Assembly: GCA_022720335.1 (NCBI GenBank)
Contig: JAIHVJ010000026.1
Location: 1-14,233, forward strand
Length of the DNA: 14,233 nt
From: Collinsella sp.
GTDB taxonomy: Bacteria > Actinomycetota > Coriobacteriia > Coriobacteriales > Coriobacteriaceae
Reading direction: 5' to 3'
Shown: positions 1-7,200 of the stretch, one piece after another
Layout of the letters: each line of letters begins with the position of its first letter
Position numbering within the stretch: position 1 is the stretch's first letter
Position numbers and translations under genes: made by a program
Notes under the pieces: generated by a model
Told to the model about the DNA's origin: nothing
The model's database searches: none
The model's input: only the letters and a program-made list of their open reading frames with translations

Positions 1-65
1 AGCATCGCCGAGATGCTCACAGGAATCGCAGCGTGCGAGGCTGCCTCCTTGGCCTTTTGTTCCAT
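1..65 (-). CDS. N-terminal fragment of an unidentified protein (cut by window edge)
   Basis: An ATG at 65-63 on the minus strand opens a frame that runs off the window after 21 codons, beginning MEQKAKEAASHAAIPVSISA. A good ribosome binding site, GGGAGGAAA, lies about 10 bases upstream, and a TATAAT box stands 36 bases before the start. Both support a real gene start. The visible peptide has a short charged N-terminus and then begins a small-residue, mildly hydrophobic stretch, which would suit the start of a membrane protein such as a transporter. That is a guess, and I do not recognise the family. The gene is transcribed away from the rest of the window. Confidence 0.6.
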   Translation of the reverse strand, partial: MEQKAKEAASHAAIPVSISAM

Positions 66-100
66 AAGCCGGTTTCCTCCCAACTTTAATGTTCGAAGGA

Positions 101-129
101 ATTATAGGTAATCGTCCTATGTTTGAATG
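101..129 (-). promoter_or_regulatory. Probable promoter with operator-like inverted repeat for the left-edge gene
   Basis: On the minus strand a perfect TATAAT lies at 106-101, about 36 bases before the ATG at 65. No good -35 hexamer is visible at the usual spacing (the best is CATTCA at 129-124). This could mean activator dependence or a weak promoter. The inverted repeat ATAGG-N7-CCTAT at 104-120 overlaps the -10 box, a position typical of a repressor site. A repressor is inferred only. Confidence 0.45.
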
Positions 130-190
130 GCACTGTTTTCCCAGCTAGATAAACATTTATACGGCCTTTAGGCCACCGCGGCGATATGGA

Positions 191-221
191 ATGTGACAAA
201 GGGACTGTCCCTTTGTCACAT
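191..221. repeat. Perfect 31-bp palindrome just downstream of the nitroreductase stop
   Basis: The arms are ATGTGACAAAGGGAC (191-205) and its exact reverse complement (207-221) around a single central base. The palindrome lies 3 bases past the nitroreductase stop codon. In RNA from either strand it would form a very stable hairpin, so it may cap or protect the nitroreductase mRNA 3' end. It has no T-run after it on the minus strand, so it is not a standard intrinsic terminator. Perfect, compact palindromes of this kind often belong to dispersed REP-like families. That identity is inferred and would need a genome-wide search. Confidence 0.8.
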
Positions 222-224
222 CCG

Positions 225-1100
225 TCATTTTCCGAGCCAGTTTTTGAACCCCCACTCCATGGAGCGGCTCATCTCGGCCATAAAGGGACTGGTGTGTTTG
301 CGGGTGTAGATATCCACCACGCGCTCGCCCACCTCGCGGGCATGCGGGCGAAACATCGCATCCATCTCGGCCACCTGCGCATCCATAGTCGCGGCATCCG
401 CACGGCAGTAGCGCTCCTCGTGCACCAGGTTCACCACGGGGTGCGCGATCGCCGGACGCTCCTTACGGGGCGTGCCGATGATGAGCATCGACAGCGGCAT
501 GGTATAGGGCGGCAGATCGAGCAGCTCGGCAACTTCCTCGGCATTCTCGACGATATCACCGATATAGCAGCTCCCCAGCCCCAGGGCCTCGGCGGCAACC
601 ACGGCGTTTTGCGCGGCGACCACGGCGTCCTGCGCCGCAATGGCAAAGTCGCCCAGACCCGGTGCACGACGGGGCGACTTGCCCGTACGCTCTACAAACT
701 CGGGCTCAAAGCAACCCACATGCTCAAACAGATCGATCCACTTGGCATAATCGACCACAAATATTAGTGCCCAGGGCGCCTTGGCGATCATGGGCTGGTG
801 GTCGCACAGGTCGGCCAGGCGGTCGAGCGTAGCCTGCTCGCGGATGCTCACGATGGAATACATCATCATGGCACCCGCCGACGGCGCACGGCTCGCCGCG
901 TGCAGAATCGCCGCCCGCTGCTCGTCGGTCACCGCCACGGGACGGTCGTCGTCATCACGCGCGAAGGCACGCGTAGACGAGCGATGCTCCAAGATGTCCA
1001 GCACCGCATTGCCCGTGGTCTCGACCGGGTAGCCGTTCGTATCCACGCCCGCAGCTCCGCCGCAGCACTCGGCACCCGTCATACAAACCTGCTCGCCCAT
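225..1100 (-). CDS. Nitroreductase-family FMN-dependent oxidoreductase
   Basis: This 291-residue cytosolic protein belongs to the nitroreductase family, whose members use FMN and NAD(P)H to reduce nitro compounds, flavins or quinones by two-electron transfer. The N-terminal FMN-phosphate loop appears as HRSSTRAF at residues 39-46. The second conserved block is RAPSAGAMMM at 71-80, and the glycine-rich LGLGSCYIGDI segment is at 173-183. The C-terminal tail with YTRKH and EMSRSMEWGFKNW (about 265-288) is the extension usual in larger clostridial and gut homologues. The start at 1100 is backed by a GAGGAT ribosome site 7 bases upstream; a second Met at residue 7 is less well supported. Ahead of the fold is an unusual 30-residue leader with Cys6, Cys13 and Cys14. 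The gene is single and divergent from the sulfatase gene. The real substrate cannot be told from sequence. Confidence 0.9.
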   Translation of the reverse strand: MGEQVCMTGAECCGGAAGVDTNGYPVETTGNAVLDILEHRSSTRAFARDDDDRPVAVTDEQRAAILHAASRAPSAGAMMMYSIVSIREQATLDRLADLCDHQPMIAKAPWALIFVVDYAKWIDLFEHVGCFEPEFVERTGKSPRRAPGLGDFAIAAQDAVVAAQNAVVAAEALGLGSCYIGDIVENAEEVAELLDLPPYTMPLSMLIIGTPRKERPAIAHPVVNLVHEERYCRADAATMDAQVAEMDAMFRPHAREVGERVVDIYTRKHTSPFMAEMSRSMEWGFKNWLGK

Positions 1101-1314
1101 AGCTCTATCCTCGCCATTTCTTTAAGAAGCCTTTACGTTTCCGTGTAATTCCCGTCCATTATCGCGCAGGTCACCACTACATTGCGCCACACCGCCGCAC
1201 ATGCGCGTTAATATGGCTGGTTGTTGTGCGCAGCCCGCAAATGCAGCGCATATTTAGGTAACAATCGGGTAAACCCCCGCTTTCGTAGGTTTTAAGTTTG
1301 TGAGGAGTCTCAGC

Positions 1315-3615
1315 ATGTTCGCTGCCGCCATCTCGCTCGTCGGTCTTGCGGCGACCGTCTACCTTGTTTTGCGCGAGGCCAAGGCCATTCGCGCTCAGTC
1401 GGGCACCGTTGCCAAGGGCGCCTTCGCCTGGAGCGTCGCCTTCGGCCTGTTCCAGCTCTTTTTGACCATTTGGGGCGCTATTGGCCTCGTCGCGCAAAAC
1501 GAGCCGCTCGCCTTTGTGATGCTCATCCTGACCAACGCCATCCTCACCGGCTGCGCTTGGGCCAGCATCGCCCGCGACCGCATCACCCCGCGCGTCTTTG
1601 CGTTCGCTGCTACCGATGCCCCCGCCCCCACCGGCAAGCTCGCCCGCCTGCGCGGCGCCTTTGTGGGCAAACCGCTCGTCGCCGCCGTCCTGTGCCTGCT
1701 GCTCGCCGGCGTTTTTGCGCTGCTGGGCATGGAAGTCTCGTCCAACCACGACTTTACCTGGGTCTACCCCCTGTGCATCCTGCTCGAGTGGGCCATCATC
1801 ACCACGCTCATGGTCGGCCTGTTCTTCCTGTTCCAGCGCCACGGCGCAGCTCCCGCGGTCCTGGCCTTTGCCCTCTTTGTCCTGGGCATTGCCGAGTTCT
1901 TCGTCATCACGTTTAAATCCATGCCCATCCAGCCGGGCGACCTTTCGGCCATTTCCACCGCCGCTGCGGTCGCCGGCACCGGCTACACCTTCTCGATCTC
2001 GCTGTTCTGCGTGCTATCCATGGGCTTTACCGCCATCGCCATGCTGCTATGCGAGTACGCCGGCCTGGTGGCACCGCACCGTCAGAAGGGTGCCGCCAAC
2101 GCCAAGCGCATGCTGCTCACCAACCTGCTCGTCGCCGTGCTGTGCCTAGGTGGCGTGACCGCGCATGTCACGCTCATCGACTACTACAACACTCTCGGCA
2201 TCACCGTCTACACCTGGCGCCCGCTCGAGAGCTACTGGCGCGAGGGCTATCTGCCTGCCTTTATTAGTGCGGCGCAGTCTATCAAGCCGCCCAAACCCGC
2301 CGACTACTCCGTCGACGATGCCAAGGCCACGCTCAAAAAGTACACCAAGGCCTACGACAAGTCCGACGCGGCCAAGAGCGACGAGCGCGCCGCCGCCGAG
2401 GAGCAGTTCGATAGCGAGAAGCCCACGGTCATCGCCATCATGAACGAGACCTTCTCAGACCTTTCGATCTACCAGAACATGCGCGCCGGCTACGAAGGCC
2501 CGCGGTACTTTAAGAACCTGTCCAACTGCCTCAGCCGCGGCAAGCTCTACGTGAGCGCCTACGGCGGCGGCACCGCCAATACCGAGTTTGAGTTTATGAC
2601 CGGCAACTCCATGGCCAACCTGGGCTCGGGCGTGTATCCGTACACCATCTACAACATGGAGACGACCGGGAACCTGGCAGAGCAGTTCAAGTCGCTCGGA
2701 TATTCCACCACGGCCATGCACCCCAACCACGCCACCAACTGGAACCGCGAAAACGTCTATAAGGACTTTGGCTTTGACCAGTTCCTGTCCATCAACGATT
2801 TCCAGGGCGCCGATACCCTGCGCGGGATGGTGACCGACCAGGCTACCTACGACAAGATTCTTGAGCTGCTCGACCAGAACGCCGATCCTCAGTTTATCTT
2901 CGACGTGACCATGCAGAACCACTCGGGCTACGACACGGGCCTGCTGCCGGTCGATAAGCAGATGCATCTGAATATCGACACGACCGACCTGGACGCCAAG
3001 ACCGTCGAGGACGGCACGCTGTCCGATGTCGACGAGTATGTCTCGTGCATCGAGCAGTCCGATCAGGCGCTGCGCTACTTCCTCAACGCCTTGAGCAAGC
3101 TCGACCGCAAGGTAGTCGTGGTGTTCTGGGGCGACCATCAGCCGTTCTTCCCGTCCAAGTTCAACGATAAGTGGTTTACCGGCGAGGACGATGCCACGCA
3201 CCAGGAACGTCTGTGGCAGACCGACTACATCATCTGGGCCAACTACGACGTTGCCGGCTGCGACCAGACGAGCGAGGTCGACGACCTGTCCACCAACTAT
3301 CTGTCCACCCAGCTGATGCAGCTAATCGGCGCACCGCTGACCGACTACCAGAAAGCGCACATGACGCTGCGCGAGTCGCTGCCTGCTATCAACTCGGTCG
3401 GCTACGAGGACGCCAGCCTGCGCTGGGCGCTCTCCTCCAACGTCACCGGTGACGACGCCGCCGCAGCAGCCGCCACCAAGGCGCGCGAGGATTACGCCAA
3501 GATGCAGTACTACGAGATGTTCCGCGACGGCAAGAACGTGTACACCGAGCACTTCCAGACCGAGGCCAACGAGACCGACCCCAACCTGGCGCCGGGCACG
3601 ACCAAGATCAAGTAA
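1315..3615 (+). CDS. Membrane-anchored sulfatase / LTA-synthase-family phosphotransferase
   Basis: The 766-residue protein begins with about eight hydrophobic segments (roughly residues 1-310) and ends in an extracellular alkaline-phosphatase-fold domain of the sulfatase family (PF00884 type), as in lipoteichoic acid synthases and related glycerol-phosphate transferases. Visible active-site marks are IMNETFSD with the metal-ligand Glu near 378, the nucleophile region GGGTANTEFE with Thr near 420, TMQNHSGYD, and FWGDHQP with Asp607-His608. These match the LtaS-type metal centre, so transfer of phosphoglycerol or a similar group to an envelope polymer is likely; the acceptor is unknown. I chose ATG 1315 because GAGGAG lies 7 bases upstream; an in-frame GTG at 1300 is poorly supported. 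It is longer than LtaS (about 640 residues) because of the larger membrane part. A linker at about 330-368 is rich in Lys, Asp and Ala. Terminators follow the gene. Confidence 0.9.
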   Translation: MFAAAISLVGLAATVYLVLREAKAIRAQSGTVAKGAFAWSVAFGLFQLFLTIWGAIGLVAQNEPLAFVMLILTNAILTGCAWASIARDRITPRVFAFAATDAPAPTGKLARLRGAFVGKPLVAAVLCLLLAGVFALLGMEVSSNHDFTWVYPLCILLEWAIITTLMVGLFFLFQRHGAAPAVLAFALFVLGIAEFFVITFKSMPIQPGDLSAISTAAAVAGTGYTFSISLFCVLSMGFTAIAMLLCEYAGLVAPHRQKGAANAKRMLLTNLLVAVLCLGGVTAHVTLIDYYNTLGITVYTWRPLESYWREGYLPAFISAAQSIKPPKPADYSVDDAKATLKKYTKAYDKSDAAKSDERAAAEEQFDSEKPTVIAIMNETFSDLSIYQNMRAGYEGPRYFKNLSNCLSRGKLYVSAYGGGTANTEFEFMTGNSMANLGSGVYPYTIYNMETTGNLAEQFKSLGYSTTAMHPNHATNWNRENVYKDFGFDQFLSINDFQGADTLRGMVTDQATYDKILELLDQNADPQFIFDVTMQNHSGYDTGLLPVDKQMHLNIDTTDLDAKTVEDGTLSDVDEYVSCIEQSDQALRYFLNALSKLDRKVVVVFWGDHQPFFPSKFNDKWFTGEDDATHQERLWQTDYIIWANYDVAGCDQTSEVDDLSTNYLSTQLMQLIGAPLTDYQKAHMTLRESLPAINSVGYEDASLRWALSSNVTGDDAAAAAATKAREDYAKMQYYEMFRDGKNVYTEHFQTEANETDPNLAPGTTKIK

Positions 3616-3635
3616 CGGCGCGTCTTAACTGGTTC

Positions 3636-3764
3636 GTCTGCCCGGCGGCGCGGAATGTAAGGTTCCCTGCTCGGACAGTCCTGCGCAAGACGGAGGCTAC
3701 ATTAAGTGGCCTCCTTTGCGTGCGGAACTCGCGATGAACCTTACATACCTCCGCCCGGACAGAC
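3636..3764. repeat. Imperfect ~28-bp inverted repeat enclosing a terminator
   Basis: The left arm 3636-3664 and the right arm 3737-3764 are imperfect reverse complements. Their inner 10 bases (ATGTAAGGTT and AACCTTACAT) match exactly, and their outer GTCTG-Y-CCGG blocks match apart from one base. The 72-bp centre holds the terminator hairpin at 3692-3714. The whole could fold as a long stem with an inner hairpin, or be the remnant of a small mobile palindromic element. No coding region overlaps it. Confidence 0.55.
3692..3717 (+). terminator. Intrinsic-type terminator after the sulfatase gene
   Basis: GGAGGCTAC (3692-3700) pairs with GTGGCCTCC (3706-3714) over 9 bp with one G-U pair and a 5-base loop, followed by TTTGCGT. 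The T-run is short, so termination may be partial. It lies 77 bases after the sulfatase stop. Confidence 0.6.
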
Positions 3765-3819
3765 GCCCTGTTGTTGGAGCGTGGCTTGTCTTGGGTGTAT
3801 CGCCGAACATATATAAGTT

Positions 3820-3849
3820 GAAGGCCACGTTATGTGGCCTTCTTTGTTT
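3820..3849 (+). terminator. Second, sister terminator before the hairpin array
   Basis: GAAGGCCAC (3820-3828) and GTGGCCTTC (3834-3842) form a perfect 9-bp stem with a 5-base loop, followed by TTTGTTT. It resembles the hairpin 128 bp upstream in stem, loop and the trailing TGCGGAA. One stem pair differs by a compensatory change (GGAGGC/GCCTCC against GAAGGC/GCCTTC). The two appear to be a duplicated terminator under selection for pairing. The first half-site of the hairpin array begins just after it. Confidence 0.75.
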
Positions 3850-3850
3850 G

Positions 3851-4205
3851 CGGAAAGTGTGTCCCGGAATTCTTGTCTGGAATGGGATGCGGTTTCTGCT
3901 TGGGACCCGATTGGGAAAGTGTGTCCCACTATTCAGCTGGATTCCGGGATATATTTTCCGGTTGAGGCTCGTTGGGAAAGTGCGTCCCACTTTGGGGGCT
4001 GATTCTGGGACGTGGTTTCCGGTTGGCTCTCATTGGGAAAGTTCATCCCATTTCTCGGCCTAATTATGGGACGCAGTTTCCCGTTGAGGACCCTTTGGGA
4101 AAGTGCGTCCCGGTCTGGGCGCTCAAACTGGGATGGATTTTCCGGATGAGGGCTTGACGGAAAATGTGTCCCGTTCCGGGCGCTAATTGTGGGATGCAGT
4201 TTCCG
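3851..4205 (+). repeat. Left array: six ~61-bp hairpin units
   Basis: Twelve 15-bp half-sites alternate between forms near GGGAAAGTGCGTCCC and GGGACGCAGTTTCCC. They start at 3851, 3884, 3913, 3946, 3974, 4007, 4034, 4067, 4096, 4129, 4158 and 4191. Each pair starts exactly 33 bp apart, while steps between units are 27-29, giving unit lengths of 60-62. Within a unit the half-sites pair over 12-14 of 15 positions around an 18-base loop, which often contains GCT followed by an A/T-rich run. Spacers between units are often close to GTTGAGG...TTT. Differences within stems mostly become G-U pairs on the plus strand. The array sits between the sister terminators and the bidirectional terminator of the surface-protein gene. 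I know no named family that fits. Confidence 0.85.
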
Positions 4206-4228
4206 CTTGCGGAGTCTCCACTCAACAG

Positions 4229-4267
4229 AAAACCCGGGTGGCCTGTTTTTTGGCTACCCGGGTTTTT
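4229..4267. terminator. Bidirectional terminator at the surface-protein 3' end
   Basis: A 15-bp stem (4229-4243 with 4252-4266, one G-T pair) is built on AAAACCCGGGT and its partner ACCCGGGTTTT, with an 8-base loop. An A-run on the left and a T-run on the right let it end transcripts from either strand. It stands 27 bases past the surface-protein stop on the minus strand. It would also stop plus-strand transcripts that cross the hairpin array. Confidence 0.85.
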
Positions 4268-4293
4268 GGGTTGTCGATATGTTCGACTGGCTA

Positions 4294-7200
4294 CTAGTGG
4301 GTCTTGCGGCGCTTGATCAGCATGATGAGGGCTATCACTACGAGCGTTGCTCCCGCTGCTGCTGCGGTGGCGACTAGGGCGAATGTTTGGTCGCCGGTGT
4401 TTGCGAGGTTCTTCGCTGTGGTCGTAGTCTTGACCTTGGTGTCGGTCTTAGCTCCGTTGTCGGACTTGGGCTTGTCCGGGTTCGTCGGGGTCTCAGGAGT
4501 CTCGGGGTCCTTTGAGCCTTCGGAATCGGTTGGGCCGGCGGTGTTTACCAGCGTATGGTCCAGGAACTTCTTGGCGCCCGCACTTGCCTGTGAGAACAGA
4601 CGGCGCGTGCGGATCGGGGTGGCGTTCACCGTTGTGGGCGCCGTCTCCTCGGCCTCGATATTCACGAGCGTCGTGCCGGTGTCGAGGCCCACGTCGTTGT
4701 ATCCCACGTGGCAGTAATACTGCGCACCGTCATCGTCTGCGGTCAGGTCAATCTCGAGCTTTGAGGCCGTTCCAGCCGCGAGGTTGCCATCGGCACCCAC
4801 GAGCTTAAACTCTGTCTCGCCGCGGCCCTTGCGGTACCACATATATGACGGCGCCAGCTCCGTTTCACTGCCGTCGGCATTGCGCTGCGTCACATGGCCG
4901 ATCGCCGAGAGTGTCAGCTTGTCTCCCGCCGAGCACTCGACCGAAGAGTCATACTCGAGGGCCGACCTCTCCGCTGTATCCGCCGCAGGTCCGCTCACGG
5001 TCATCGTCATGCCATCGGGCATGGTCTTGACCGTGATGATTGCCGAGCGAATACCTGTTTCGGTCGTGGATCCATTCTTAACGGCGGCGATGGCGAATCG
5101 ATACTCCGTATTGGGCTGCAGCCCATCCCACTTGAGCGAGGTCTGCGTGTTGTCGGCAATCTTCCAGCTATTGACGACCGCATCCGCCGCATTGCTCTGC
5201 AGCATGCCCACGCCGTAGCTAAAACCACTCTTGTTTGCGAGTACATCGTCCCAGCTAAACGTAACGCTGGTCGAATCGACGGCGTTTGCCGTAAAGCCCG
5301 TCACGGCCGGCGCGTCGGGCATCTCGACGTCCTTAACGTCATAGCCCACGATCCAGAACTGGTCGGTGTCCTTGGTGCCGAGCTTGTCGCCCGAGTCTGC
5401 CTCGAACTTGTCGACATCCACCGCGTTGACGCCCAGACGCCACACAAAACCGTACTTGCTCTGCGCGGCCTCGGGCAGGTTGTCGACGGTGCCGCCGTAT
5501 TCGGTCGATTCACTCGAGGAGTTACCCGTAGTAAAGCCGGCGTTGGCACCAAAGCACAGGCCGCCAAACAACTCGTGCTTTGCGAGCTTCGCGCCCATGA
5601 CAACGCTGCCGTTCAGCGTCAAGCCGAGCTCGAGCTCCTGCTCCTTGCCCTCCTCGACTTCGATGGTCTGCTCAATGCTCGCCCCCGACTGCGCGGCGGC
5701 GCCGTTAAACCCATCGTGCGTGTAGGCGCGCGTTACGCCAGGCTTGCCCAGGCCAAAGGAATCCCCAACGGGAGTCTCGCCGTTGAGCGTCGTTTGATAG
5801 GTTCCGGGTTCTCCCGACCGGTTGGTCAAAAAGTAGCTGAGCGGCGTCATATTGTGCTGTTTGGCAATGCGGTCATAGGCCTCGACATTAACGACCGAGG
5901 TCTGCGCGCCGAGCGACACGGACGCCGCCATCACGCCCTTGCCACCAGTTTCCTCATTTTCGATCTCATACTCGTAATAGACCATCGGAATCGTGTAGAG
6001 CACGGCCTTGTCACCCTCGCCGGCATGCGACTCATAGCTTACGCTTGCGCTGACCGTGCGCTCGCTCCGGTAGTCATAGCATCCCTCGGCGGCAAAATCG
6101 ACTGAAGCATTCATCGCGACCAGGGGCGGACCGGTCTGCACCTCGACGGCAACGCCCAACTCGGCGCCAATGGTATAGCCCTGGGATGTCCCCGTGCCCT
6201 TTTCCTCTCCGTATGACGTGCCGCCCAACACCAGATAGCCGCATGCCTGCTCCAGATCCTCAACATAGGGCGCATCCTGCAGCACGGCAAGCACGCGCGG
6301 GTTGGTATAGACCTTGTAGCGGTCCTTGTACGTGATCTTGACGCTGTCGTTGTCGACATCGGGCAGCGCGAGCGAGATAAATGTGCCGTAGGTAGTGCCG
6401 CGACGGTTGCTCTCGCTAATCACCTGCTCCTCGCCGCGGCGCACCTTTCCGTTCTCGTCGAGCGAAAAATGCGAGGCGGTCATCCAATAGTAGTCATCGT
6501 TCTTGCGCAGGTCCTCGTCGCGGTGCTTGCCCACCACGGCGATAAAGCTCTCGTTATAGCGGTCCGAACCCGAGACGCTGCCCGCCTTGACGTCGCTGAT
6601 CCACACCTGCTCTATACCCTTGTGGTCATGCTTGTTGCTGCTGTTGTATTGCTGACCGCTCATGCTCATGGTTCCGACCATGGACCCCAAGCCCTGAGCC
6701 CCGCTCTGTGCCGTGTTGCAGGCAAAGTCGCGGAACACATCGCCGCCCACGAGCACCTCGTCGACCGCCAGCTGCTCGGACAGGCCGTCAAGGTTGGCAG
6801 TGGCAAGGGCAATAGGCGCCAAGGTGCACGGATAGCGCTTATCCTGAGCGCTATCCTTCCATGCGCTGTTGGGCACATGCATCAGCCCATAGGAGGCGAG
6901 GAGCCCGTCTCTGTATTCCTTGCAATCGGAAAGCTTGAACTCGCCAGACTCCGAGTCAAAATACGCGTAGCGGTACAGCGCGCCGTACAGCCCCTTGCTG
7001 CCGTCAGAAGCGCCGTAATCAAAAGCGCTGCGTTGCCAGTCATAGCCCGCAAGAATAAGGCCCGTGACGGTTTCACCCGTCTTCTTTCCTTCTTCATCGT
7101 AGGCGGCAAACGTGCCGAACGTCGCATTCGCAGCGACCATGGTCTTGCCGTTCGCGGAGAGGGAGATTGCGCCCGCGTCGCCCAGAGCATCGACATGGAC

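Noticed and set aside
191..221. Intrinsic terminator of the nitroreductase gene
   Set aside because: A strong hairpin, but no T-run follows on the minus strand; called a palindrome instead.
1101..1314. Divergent promoters between the nitroreductase and sulfatase genes
   Set aside because: Candidate boxes such as TTGTTG and TATTTA are at wrong spacings; I could not support a specific site.
2455..3201. 248-codon open frame antisense to the sulfatase gene
   Set aside because: Composition is a mirror of the sulfatase coding frame and no domain is recognisable.
3716..4157. Small plus-strand genes encoding repeated peptides (GKCVP-like) within the array
   Set aside because: Unit lengths of 60, 61 and 62 shift the reading frame between copies, no ribosome site precedes them, and conservation follows the hairpin rather than codons.
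3851..4205. CRISPR array
   Set aside because: Repeats are palindromic pairs with related loops and spacers, not identical repeats separated by unique spacers, and no cas gene is present.
4894..6105. Long open frames antisense to the surface-protein gene (also 6469-7335)
   Set aside because: They arise from GC-rich codon structure opposite a well-supported gene; they lack recognisable domains and ribosome sites.
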